This document shows positions 8,102 to 16,701 of a stretch of 64,000 bases of DNA, in pieces. The notes beneath the pieces are model-generated. The model was not told the origin of the DNA, made no database searches, and worked only from the letters and a program-made list of their open reading frames with translations. The stretch spans positions 214,726 through 278,725 of the forward strand of contig JAAEQC010000092.1 of assembly GCA_024231905.1 (NCBI GenBank), written 5' to 3'. A program made the position numbers and the translations under genes. Within the stretch, counting starts at the first letter, position 1; every line of letters begins with the position of its first letter. The DNA comes from a bacterium. Its GTDB lineage: Bacteria > Krumholzibacteriota > Krumholzibacteriia > LZORAL124-64-63.

Positions 8102-9396
8102 AGCATTTGCATGGAAACCTACGGTCCCTCCTGCTCGTCGCGGCCATGCTGTGTGCGGTGGGCGCGGCCGAGGCCCAGACCGGCACCGACGTGGTCATCG
8201 ACCACACGCGCACCGCCTGGATGAAGACCCGCATCCTGGTCAACATGCTCGACGTGCTGAGTGGCGGCATGCCCTCGGTGACGGCGGCGGACGAGGTGCA
8301 GGACATGCTGGTCAACGACTTCCGCCTGAGCGGCCTCATGCTGCCGGCTCTGCGCGACGTGGAGGGCGACACCCTGGAGTACTTCGTGGCCATCGAGGGC
8401 AGCGTGGAGGGCCCTCTGCGCGACGCCAACGCCACGGGGGAGGATGCGCCGGTCACTCTGAACCTCAACCTGGTGTCCTGGCCCGACCGCAACATCATTC
8501 TCAACAAGCGGTACCGCCCGCTGCCCCACCAGTTGCGCACCTCGGCCCACCACTTCGCCGACCAGGTCATCCACACCCTCACCGGCGAGCCGGGCATCTG
8601 CCTTTCGCGCATCGCTTTTTCGCGCGGCGCGGGAGACCGACGCGATCTCTACGTGGTGGACTATGACGGCGAGAACCTCATGCGCCTGACCGCCAACCGC
8701 ACTCTGAACCTCTGTCCGAGCTGGTCGCCGGACGGCTCGCGGATCGCCTTCACCAGCTACCGTGATGGGCGGCAGGGCGTGTACGCCCTGGACACGAGCA
8801 ACGGCCAGGTCGAATTGGTCATCGCACAGCCGGGGCTGAATTACGGCGCCGACTGGCATCCTACGGGGGAGGAACTGCTGGTATCCTTGTCCCACTCGGG
8901 GAACCCGGAGATCTACCGGATCAACCCGGCGGGGGAGATCCTCCGGCGCCTGACCGTCTCGCCGGCCATCGAGATCAGTCCCAGCTGGTCGCCGGGGGGG
9001 CGGGATCTCGTTTTTACGAGTGACAGGACCGGCACGCCTCAGTTATATATCATCGACGGCGACGGGGCGGGCCATCGAAGGCTCACCTTCGAGAGCCGTT
9101 ACAACGATTCGGCGGTGTGGTCGCCCACGGGGGACCGGATCGCCTACGCGACGCGGGTCGGCAACCACACGCAGATCGTGGTCATCAACGCCAACGGTGA
9201 GAACCGGCGCGTGCTGACCGACCACCGGTGGCGCAACTCCGAGGACCCGAACTGGGCCCCGGATGGCCGCCACCTCGTGTTCGCCTCCGACCGCGCCGGC
9301 GCCTTCGACCTCTACGTCTGTGACGTGGAAGAGGGCACGTTCCGACAACTGACCTCCGGAGACGATCCGGACATCACGCCGGCTTGGTCCCGCTAG
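8098..9396 (+). CDS. tolB: Tol-Pal system beta-propeller protein TolB
   Basis: Periplasmic protein that binds Pal and the transducer. The 432-residue product starts with a signal peptide ending near AEAQ (residue 26), continues with a TolB N-terminal domain to about 160, and then has five or six beta-propeller repeats of the type PSWSPDGSRIAFTS, PSWSPGGRDLVFTSDR and PNWAPDGRHLVFASDR. TTG at 8098 is the start: it gives the full signal peptide and has GGAG at 8086-8089. It overlaps the preceding gene by four bases. Confidence 0.94.
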   Translation: MKHLHGNLRSLLLVAAMLCAVGAAEAQTGTDVVIDHTRTAWMKTRILVNMLDVLSGGMPSVTAADEVQDMLVNDFRLSGLMLPALRDVEGDTLEYFVAIEGSVEGPLRDANATGEDAPVTLNLNLVSWPDRNIILNKRYRPLPHQLRTSAHHFADQVIHTLTGEPGICLSRIAFSRGAGDRRDLYVVDYDGENLMRLTANRTLNLCPSWSPDGSRIAFTSYRDGRQGVYALDTSNGQVELVIAQPGLNYGADWHPTGEELLVSLSHSGNPEIYRINPAGEILRRLTVSPAIEISPSWSPGGRDLVFTSDRTGTPQLYIIDGDGAGHRRLTFESRYNDSAVWSPTGDRIAYATRVGNHTQIVVINANGENRRVLTDHRWRNSEDPNWAPDGRHLVFASDRAGAFDLYVCDVEEGTFRQLTSGDDPDITPAWSR

Positions 9397-9439
9397 GGAT
9401 CGGCCGGGACAGGACACATTTCTCAAGGAGCTGTTCGGC

Positions 9440-9994
9440 ATGTACCAAGGTGGGAAGAATTCCAAGTTCGTGACGGTTCTCGCGGTCATTCTCGGTCTGG
9501 GCCTGATGCTCGCCGGTTGCGGCGGCGACGACCCGGCCGTGGAAACCGACCCGACCGCCGGCGCCGGTGGCGACGCCACGGAGACCGTGCCCCCGACGGT
9601 GACTCCCGAGACGCCCGAGGTACCCGAAGTGGAGGCCCCCGACTACGCGGAGCTGCCCCCGTCCGAGTACGGCGTGGATGACGTCTTCTTCGCCTTCGAC
9701 GAGTACGACCTCAGCGACGCCACCATGTCGACCCTCACCCGCAACGCCCGCATCCTGCGCGAGGCCGACGTGGTCGTCGTCATCGAAGGCCACTGCGACG
9801 AGCGCGGCACGGTGGAGTACAACCTGGCGCTGGGCGAGAAGCGGGCCAAGGCGGTCAAGGACTACCTGGTGAGCCTGGGCGTGCCCGCGGCGAACCTGGA
9901 AATCACGTCCTACGGCGAGAGCAAGCCCTTCGCCCAGGGTAGCAGCGACTATGCCTGGACGCAGAACCGGCGTGCCCATTTCGCGCGCCGCTAG
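9440..9994 (+). CDS. pal: Peptidoglycan-associated lipoprotein Pal
   Basis: Outer-membrane lipoprotein that ties the outer membrane to peptidoglycan. In 184 residues it has a lipobox LAGC with the lipidated Cys at 27, a low-complexity acidic/proline linker (28-75) and an OmpA-type peptidoglycan-binding domain. That domain carries VVVVIEGHCDERGTVEYN near 111-128, including the Asp and Arg that contact diaminopimelate, and YGESKP in the following strand. AAGGAG lies before the ATG. It sits between tolB and cpoB as usual. Confidence 0.95.
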   Translation: MYQGGKNSKFVTVLAVILGLGLMLAGCGGDDPAVETDPTAGAGGDATETVPPTVTPETPEVPEVEAPDYAELPPSEYGVDDVFFAFDEYDLSDATMSTLTRNARILREADVVVVIEGHCDERGTVEYNLALGEKRAKAVKDYLVSLGVPAANLEITSYGESKPFAQGSSDYAWTQNRRAHFARR

Positions 9995-10031
9995 CCAATC
10001 CGGATCTAGCGCCGGAAACGACGGAGCGAAG

Positions 10032-10805
10032 ATGAAAAGATTGAGTCCCGGCCCATGCGCCGCGGCGCTCGTGATCCTCGCCGGCCTGGCCGCCGCGGGT
10101 TGCGCACCGCAGCTGGATCGCATCGAGATCGCCGTCCAGGAGAACCACGACGAGATCGCCCGCATGCAGGCGGAGAACAAGCGTCTGCTGCAGGAGGTCC
10201 AGTCCCTGGCCGCCCTGATGCGGCTGGAGCAGGACATGGGCGATGAGTCCTCGGCCATGAGCTACGCCAAGCTGTCGCAGGTCTCCACGCGCCTGGACCA
10301 GCTCCTGCAGAAGCTGGACGACAACGCCGAGTACATGCGCGATCTTTCGGCGCGGGTGGATCTGCTGGCGGCGCGGTCGGGCGTACCGACCCTGGGCGAG
10401 TACCGGCCACCGGCGGCGGACGCAGCGGCGGACCTGCCCGAGGAAGGGCGTGCCATTCTCACCCAGGCGGAACTCGACCGCAACCGCGGCAACCTGGAAC
10501 TGGCCAAGGAGGGCTTCGAGGAGTTTCTCCAGCGCTTTGGCGACGCCGAGGCGGCCGATCAGGCACTCTACTGGCTGGGCGACCTGGCCGGCCAGGAAGA
10601 CCGTCACGACATGGCAATGGGCTACTTCGAGAGGCTCCTGGCGGAGCGGCCCGGAAGCGCCCTCGTACCGTCGGCCCTGTTCAAGGCTCGCAGGAGCCTA
10701 CTGGCCCTGAACCGCACGGACGAGGCCTGGGCCATGGGTGGACGTCTGCTGCGGGAATATCCGGAATCCCATGAAGCGGCCCTGCTGGGCGCCGAACGAG
10801 AGTGA
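10032..10805 (+). CDS. cpoB: CpoB/YbgF-like Tol-Pal-associated TPR lipoprotein
   Basis: The 257-residue product starts with a lipoprotein signal (LAAAGC, Cys24), followed by a coiled-coil trimerisation segment (about 30-110, repeated Leu/Gln/Lys heptads) and a C-terminal TPR array from about 145 (ELDRNRGNLELAKEGFEEF, ADQALYWLGD, DMAMGYFERLL). ATG at 10032 with GGAG at 10023-10026 was chosen over an upstream in-frame ATG overlapping pal. CpoB is usually a soluble periplasmic protein, so the lipobox is a departure from the enterobacterial type, though common elsewhere. It coordinates the Tol machine with wall synthesis at division. Confidence 0.85.
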   Translation: MKRLSPGPCAAALVILAGLAAAGCAPQLDRIEIAVQENHDEIARMQAENKRLLQEVQSLAALMRLEQDMGDESSAMSYAKLSQVSTRLDQLLQKLDDNAEYMRDLSARVDLLAARSGVPTLGEYRPPAADAAADLPEEGRAILTQAELDRNRGNLELAKEGFEEFLQRFGDAEAADQALYWLGDLAGQEDRHDMAMGYFERLLAERPGSALVPSALFKARRSLLALNRTDEAWAMGGRLLREYPESHEAALLGAERE

Positions 10806-10818
10806 CAGGAGACTGAAG

Positions 10819-11148
10819 ATGGCGAAGCACGAGGTCCTGCGTCAGGCGCGCGGTCTAACCCTGCCCTTCCGGCCCGTTGAAATCACGGACATCGACGGCG
10901 AATACCACACATTCATCGTCCGCTACAGCGGGGACTATGTGCATCACGAGCACGACCGCGACGAGTTCGTCTACATCCTCGAGGGCATGCTGATCTTCGA
11001 GCTGGGCGGCCGCGAGGAGGAAGTCCGCCAGGGTGAGGCCATCCTCATTCCCGCCGGCACTCGCCACCGTCCGCGCTGCAAGGGATCGGCCCTGGGCCTG
11101 GTCGTGGAAACCAAGGGATTGCAGAAGCAGATGGACCCCATCGTCTAA
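10819..11148 (+). CDS. Small single-domain cupin protein
   Basis: A 109-residue cupin with the two conserved motifs: HHEHDRDEFVYILEG (about 41-55; two His and one Glu as metal ligands) and EAILIPAGTRHRP (about 73-85; third His). AGGAGA at 10807-10812 precedes the ATG at 10819. It follows cpoB by 13 bases and is probably co-transcribed with the tol genes. The function is unknown; small cupins of this type may be metal- or sugar-binding or catalytic. The hairpin downstream closes the convergent interval with fbp. Confidence 0.8.
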   Translation: MAKHEVLRQARGLTLPFRPVEITDIDGEYHTFIVRYSGDYVHHEHDRDEFVYILEGMLIFELGGREEEVRQGEAILIPAGTRHRPRCKGSALGLVVETKGLQKQMDPIV

Positions 11149-11174
11149 CAGCACTCGCATTGCGAATCATGGAA

Positions 11175-11200
11175 AAGGGGCAGTGCTGACACCGCCCCTT
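11175..11200 (-). terminator. Hairpin between the cupin gene and fbp
   Basis: Arms AAGGGGC and GCCCCTT pair, extended by GTG/CAC after one A-C mismatch. Read on the minus strand the stem is followed by TTTTCC, so it most likely ends fbp transcription. On the plus strand the following tract is CTCTCT, which is weak. Confidence 0.5.
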
Positions 11201-11258
11201 CTCTCTGCGCAGATGTTCATGTAACGAGCGGCGACTAGGGCCCGCCTCCCTGGACCCC

Positions 11259-12287
11259 CTAGATGCTCCCGTTGGACCCAGACAACATCTTCTCCATCCA
11301 CAAGACGTCGTCCCGGCACCCGATGTACAGGGGAACCCGGGCGTGGAGGTTGTCGGGCTCGATTTCGAGAATGGATCGGGTGCCGTCCGACGCGTAGCCG
11401 CCGGCTGCCTCGACGATGAAAGCCATGGGGGCGGCCTCGCACATGAGGCGCAGCTTGCCGCCCGGTCGGTCCTGGGTGGGCGGGTAGAGGAAGACGCCGC
11501 CCTTGAGCAGGTTGCGGTGGAAGTCGGCCACCAGGGAGCCGATGTAGCGGGCGGTCATGCCCTTGCCGTCGCCGCCGTCCCGGCCGTTCTTCAACTGGCG
11601 CACGATGGCCTGCACCTCTTCGGACCAGCGAGGCTCGTAGGCCTCGTTCACCGAGTACATGCAGGCGCTGAACGGGGTGCGGATGTTCTCGTGGCTCAGC
11701 AGGAATTCGCCGATGCCCGGATCCATGGTGAAGCCGTGTACCCCATGGCCCGCCGTGTAGACGAACATGGTGCTCGATCCGTAGATGACGTAACCCGCGG
11801 CCACGAGCTCGGAGCCGGGCTGGAGCAGGTCCGCGTCGTTGATGCGATCGAGGCGGCCGCGCCGGCGCCAGATGCCGAAGATGGTTCCCACCGAGACGTT
11901 CACGTCGATGTTGGAGCTGCCGTCCAGGGGGTCGAAGACCACCACGTAGCTGCCGCTGCCCTCGCGGGTGTCGACGAGCACCGGGTCGGCCATCTCCTCG
12001 CTGCCCATGATGCACACCTGGCCGCGGGTCCCGATGCATTTGATGAAGACGTTGTTGGCGAACTCGTCCAGCAGCTGGACCTCCTCGCCCTGCACGTTGG
12101 TGCTGCCGGTGGCGCCCAGGATGTTCTCCGCCAGGCCCGCCCGGTTCACCTGCTGGCTGATGATCTTGGCCGCCAGGGAGATGTCGTTGAGCAGACCCGT
12201 AAAATCGCCGCTGGCGGACGGGTGCATGCGCTGCAGTTCGAGGATGTGGCTCTCGATGGTCTGGAGGTCACGGGGGGAGGGGCTCAT
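11259..12287 (-). CDS. fbp: Fructose-1,6-bisphosphatase, class I
   Basis: Hydrolyses fructose-1,6-bisphosphate to fructose-6-phosphate in gluconeogenesis. The 342-residue protein is the usual class I length and carries the metal- and phosphate-binding signature FDPLDGSSNIDVNVSVG near residues 117-133. The earlier metal-site Glu segment (GSEEMADPV) and the substrate segment YVIYGSSTMFVY are also present. ATG at 12287 follows GGAGGA closely; the frame stays open 19 codons further upstream but without a ribosome-binding site. It is divergent from pruA and convergent with the tol operon. Confidence 0.95.
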   Translation of the reverse strand: MSPSPRDLQTIESHILELQRMHPSASGDFTGLLNDISLAAKIISQQVNRAGLAENILGATGSTNVQGEEVQLLDEFANNVFIKCIGTRGQVCIMGSEEMADPVLVDTREGSGSYVVVFDPLDGSSNIDVNVSVGTIFGIWRRRGRLDRINDADLLQPGSELVAAGYVIYGSSTMFVYTAGHGVHGFTMDPGIGEFLLSHENIRTPFSACMYSVNEAYEPRWSEEVQAIVRQLKNGRDGGDGKGMTARYIGSLVADFHRNLLKGGVFLYPPTQDRPGGKLRLMCEAAPMAFIVEAAGGYASDGTRSILEIEPDNLHARVPLYIGCRDDVLWMEKMLSGSNGSI

Positions 12288-12344
12288 GGTTCCTCCGGGG
12301 AGGGGTGGCGCGGCGGCGGGGCCGCTGTGGCAAGGGCGGCGCAC

Positions 12345-12372
12345 ATATTAGCAGAATTCGCCCGGCCCACAA
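12345..12372 (-). promoter_or_regulatory. Probable fbp promoter
   Basis: On the minus strand TTGTGG (12372-12367), 16 bases, then TAATAT (12350-12345), about 57 bases upstream of the fbp start. The -10 box is good; the -35 matches only partly. Confidence 0.5.
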
Positions 12373-12512
12373 CGAATCTCTTGCCTCCGGTCCCCCGGTT
12401 TGCCATCGTGCAGGCGGATTTCGCAGATTCGGGTCCGCGCCAGCCGGCGGACCGTTTTCACCGCGCGCCGCGGCGCGCGTTCGGGGTGCGACCGGGCACC
12501 GGAGGAGTAGCC

Positions 12513-14147
<1,635 letters not shown>

Positions 14148-14192
14148 GAGTTCGTGGAGGCGTCACGACCTATCATAGCGGGTGAGCAAGGT

Positions 14193-14226
14193 GAGGGGCG
14201 GTCCGCAGAGCCGCCCCTCGTTTTTT
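14193..14226 (+). terminator. Intrinsic terminator of pruA
   Basis: GAGGGGCGG and CCGCCCCTC form a perfect stem around a short loop and are followed by G and six T at 14221-14226. Confidence 0.9.
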
Positions 14227-14251
14227 GCCTGAAAGTGGGGGAGGCGGACGG

Positions 14252-14956
14252 TCAGTCCTCGGCGCAGGACACCAGGAGGCGGCAGAAGGGGCCCGCGTCG
14301 CCGGTGCCCAGGGCCACGGCCACGGCGAAGTCGTACTCCTGGCGCCGGGCGGCCGGGATGGACAGCCACGGGTGCCCGGCGGCGGCCACGAGGGTATTCA
14401 TGAGCAGCCGCGCCGTGGGACCGATTCCCGTGGGCCAGGGGCGGGCCCGGTGCAGGGCCAGGTGGAGCAGGATGCCCCGCGCCACCCAGGAAGGCTGCTT
14501 CTCTGCGGCGCTCCACACGGAGGACGGCAGGGTGTCGGATGATGGACTCTCTTCTCCCGTAACGAGATCGCGCCACCGGTTGAGGTTTTCCGCGAGGAAT
14601 GTCTCGGGCGATGCGCCCTGGAGCAACTCAAGGATGGCCAGGCGGGATTCGAGGATAGCCTCGGCGTAGCCGGCTACGGGAGCGTCCACGGCGCCGTTGG
14701 TGTGCGGAAGGGAAGCGGGCCAGCCTGCGGCCACGGCGCGGGGACCGGCGGCGGTCAGGGCCGTCAGGACCTGGTCCAAGGTGGTTTCGACTCCGTCGAG
14801 GGCAAGGGAATCCGGGGCGTCGGCCATCTGGTCGGCGTCCACCTGGCGCAGGTGCGGCAGCAGTGACGGCCGGGAGACGCGGCTCACCAGAGGGCAGGCG
14901 ACTACCGCCGTCAGCCAGCGGTCCCAGAGGATCTTCAGGGGGAGTTCGTCGACCAT
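14252..14956 (-). CDS. Fic-fold-like protein with a degenerate active site
   Basis: A 234-residue protein read from ATG at 14956, just downstream of tRNA-Leu on the same strand; further in-frame sequence upstream is the tRNA. The C-terminal third resembles the Fic core. The active-site loop HPFxDGNGRxxR aligns with RPWPTGIGPTAR near residues 173-184, followed by the usual helix LLMNTLVAAAGHPWLSI and a Tyr/Phe-rich helix (RRQEYDFAVAVALGTGD). The catalytic His, the acidic residue, the Asn and the first Arg are all replaced, while Pro, both Gly and the last Arg remain. If the fold assignment is right, AMP transfer is not possible. The N-terminal half (1-110) is not recognised. Function unknown; a binding or scaffold role is conceivable. 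Confidence 0.6.
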   Translation of the reverse strand: MVDELPLKILWDRWLTAVVACPLVSRVSRPSLLPHLRQVDADQMADAPDSLALDGVETTLDQVLTALTAAGPRAVAAGWPASLPHTNGAVDAPVAGYAEAILESRLAILELLQGASPETFLAENLNRWRDLVTGEESPSSDTLPSSVWSAAEKQPSWVARGILLHLALHRARPWPTGIGPTARLLMNTLVAAAGHPWLSIPAARRQEYDFAVAVALGTGDAGPFCRLLVSCAED

Positions 14957-14989
14957 GGAGACTCGGTGCGGGTTGCAGCGACGAGGCGC

Positions 14990-15076
14990 TGGTGCCGGAG
15001 GTGGGGTTCGAACCCACACGTTCCAAGGAACACTGGATTTTGAGTCCAGCGTGTCTGCCAGTTCCACCACTCCGGC
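14990..15076 (-). tRNA. tRNA-Leu (CAA)
   Basis: Full cloverleaf on the minus strand. The acceptor stem is GCCGGAG/CTCCGGC, the anticodon stem CTGGA/TCCAG with loop CTCAAAA (anticodon CAA), there is a long class II variable arm, and the T arm has GTTCGAA. The 3' CCA is encoded (14990-14992). A promoter lies directly upstream. The degenerate Fic-like gene starts 34 bases past the tRNA with no terminator between, so the two may share a transcript. Confidence 0.95.
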
Positions 15077-15115
15077 ACCGGACCGGTTTCGCCCGCAGCC
15101 CATCGGGCAGGGGGG

Positions 15116-15144
15116 ATGTTAGGTTCGGGTCCGGCGAAAGTCAA
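15116..15144 (-). promoter_or_regulatory. Promoter of tRNA-Leu
   Basis: On the minus strand TTGACT (15144-15139), 17 bases, TAACAT (15121-15116), about 40 bases before the tRNA 5' end. It is back to back with the tRNA-Ala promoter, whose -35 box begins 13 bases away. Confidence 0.75.
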
Positions 15145-15157
15145 GGCGGGGAAATGT

Positions 15158-15185
15158 TTGACACCCGGAGGGGAAATGCTATATT
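15158..15185 (+). promoter_or_regulatory. Promoter of tRNA-Ala
   Basis: TTGACA at 15158-15163, 16 bases, TATATT at 15180-15185, with the mature tRNA starting 23 bases further on. Confidence 0.8.
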
Positions 15186-15207
15186 TCCCGCTCAATACGC
15201 ATCGGGT

Positions 15208-15283
15208 GGGGCCATAGCTCAGCTGGGAGAGCGCATGACTGGCAGTCATGAGGTCAGGGGTTCGATCCCCCTTGGCTCCACCA
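15208..15283 (+). tRNA. tRNA-Ala (GGC)
   Basis: 76-base cloverleaf. The acceptor stem is GGGGCCA/TGGCTCC (one G-T pair), the D arm GCTC/GAGC, the anticodon stem CATGA/TCATG with loop CTGGCAG (anticodon GGC), and the T arm AGGGG/CCCCT with TTCGATC. The 3' CCA is encoded. Confidence 0.95.
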
Positions 15284-15302
15284 TCCCAAACACTATAACG
15301 GT

Positions 15303-15338
15303 CCTGTCGGCATTGTGTTAAGCTGACAGGGCTTTTTT
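15303..15338 (+). terminator. Intrinsic terminator of tRNA-Ala
   Basis: CCTGTCGGC pairs with GCTGACAGG (nine pairs, one G-T), followed by GC and six T at 15333-15338. Confidence 0.85.
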
Positions 15339-15350
15339 GTTGCTGTCCTC

Positions 15351-16127
15351 ATGGATGAGGTGGTCGCCATCCCTGCACGCGCACAGATCCCCGAGGCGAA
15401 AGAACGGCGTGGACGCTGGCTGCGCTTAGTGCTCCTGGTCGTGCTGGTGGCCGTGGCCGTCGTCGCCGCCGGCCGTTGGTCCGCCATCGAGGCGTGGGTC
15501 TCGGACCGCGGCGCCCTGGGGGCCGTGGCCTTCGCCGGCCTCTTCGTGGTGCTCACCACTGGCTGCTTCCCCGTCTCGGTACTGGGGGTGACCGCCGGCA
15601 TGCTCTACGGCCCCTGGCAGGGACTCGGCCTCGTGTACGCCGCGGCCTACGTCTCGGGTGTGCTCATGTTCGCGCTGGGCCGCTCGGCCCTGGCACACTG
15701 GACCGCGCGGCTGATCGCTCGTGACCGCCGCCTGCAGGGATTGGAAGCCGAGGCGGCCAGCAACGCTTTGCGCCTGAACGTGCTGGCGCGGCTGTCGCCC
15801 TTCAATTACGGTCTCGTATGCTACACTCTCGCCGCCGGCCGCACGACCTGGCCCGTCTATCTGGTTGGCCTGCTGGCGGCGGTGCCGAGCATGGCGGCCC
15901 AGGTGTGGGTCGGCCATCTGATCCGGCAGGCGCGGGCCGGGGTCGTGTCCGAGGCCGGCATCGACGTGGCGCGGACCGTGGGCGCGGTGGTGGCGGCGCT
16001 GGCCCTGGCGCTGCTGCTGTGGCAGACCGGCCGCATGGTACGGCGATCCTGGCGGGGGAATGGAACCACCGAACCGGAGGAGAACCGCGAGGCGACGTCG
16101 CGGTCGGGGGACCATGAGGGAATCTGA
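15351..16127 (+). CDS. TVP38/TMEM64 (VTT/DedA-like) integral membrane protein
   Basis: A 258-residue membrane protein with a basic N-terminus, a first span near residues 24-41, several further hydrophobic spans, and the VTT-domain re-entrant segment around TTGCFPVSVLGVTAGMLYGP (about 64-83) and RLSPFNYGLVCYTLAAG (about 148-164). VTT proteins are thought to be lipid scramblases or lipid-phosphate transporters; no substrate can be read here. The ATG at 15351 sits only 12 bases after the tRNA terminator with no clear ribosome-binding site, so the start is uncertain. It overlaps the next gene by 14 bases. Confidence 0.8.
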   Translation: MDEVVAIPARAQIPEAKERRGRWLRLVLLVVLVAVAVVAAGRWSAIEAWVSDRGALGAVAFAGLFVVLTTGCFPVSVLGVTAGMLYGPWQGLGLVYAAAYVSGVLMFALGRSALAHWTARLIARDRRLQGLEAEAASNALRLNVLARLSPFNYGLVCYTLAAGRTTWPVYLVGLLAAVPSMAAQVWVGHLIRQARAGVVSEAGIDVARTVGAVVAALALALLLWQTGRMVRRSWRGNGTTEPEENREATSRSGDHEGI

Positions 16128-16701
16128 GCCCAGGAAGATCATCCATTTCCCCGGCGCCGAGGGTGACCGCACCTCGCTGGTGATCCGCGTGGATCTCCTG
16201 CTCATGCCGGCGCCGGTGTGGCGTCGTCTGGAGATGCCCGGTGCGTGCACCTTCTGGGATCTGCACGTGGCCATCCAGGACGCCTTCGGCTGGCGGGATC
16301 GGCACCTCCACCAGTTCACCGTGGACGAAACCCGGGGCGGCCGGCGCCTCCGGCTGGGCGTGCCCGACGACAGCGGCTTCCACGGCTCCGACGAGATCCT
16401 GCCCGGCTGGGAACACCGGGTGACGGCCTATCTGCGTCCGGATCTGCCGCCGTCCCTTTATACCTACGATTTCGGCGACGAGTGGCAGCACGAGGTCGGA
16501 CTCGAGCGCATTGCCCAGACCGTCGAACCCTCGGCGCTGCCCCGCTGCCTCGACGGGGCGGGCCTGGCGCCGCCGGAGGACTGCGGCGGCCCTCCGGCCG
16601 TGGAACTGGGCCAGGTAGCCGTGCCGGAAGCCTTCGTTCCCGAGCACATCACCTTCGAGAATCCTCGCGAGCGGTGGCACCGTGCCTTCCGCCATGATTG
16701 A
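16114..16701 (+). CDS. pRiA4b ORF-3-like protein (IS1096 passenger TnpR-like family)
   Basis: A 195-residue protein of the family named after plasmid pRiA4b ORF-3. It has the family's N-terminal strand-helix (VIRVDLLLMPAPVWRRLEMP), TFWDLHVAIQDAFGWRDRHLHQF near 46-68, and YTYDFGDEWQHEVGLE near 112-127. Despite the family label there is no transposase, inverted repeat or other sign of an insertion sequence here. ATG at 16114 overlaps the membrane-protein gene. Molecular function is unknown across the family. Confidence 0.8.
   Translation: MRESEPRKIIHFPGAEGDRTSLVIRVDLLLMPAPVWRRLEMPGACTFWDLHVAIQDAFGWRDRHLHQFTVDETRGGRRLRLGVPDDSGFHGSDEILPGWEHRVTAYLRPDLPPSLYTYDFGDEWQHEVGLERIAQTVEPSALPRCLDGAGLAPPEDCGGPPAVELGQVAVPEAFVPEHITFENPRERWHRAFRHD

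Noticed and set aside
11343-12512. An N-terminal extension of pruA by 390 codons
   Set aside because: The extension is antisense to fbp, and GGAGGAG at 12501 fixes the real start at 12513.
16114-16701. Insertion sequence remnant, because the family is called IS1096 passenger or TnpR-like
   Set aside because: No transposase, terminal repeats or target duplication nearby; the gene overlaps its neighbours as part of an operon.
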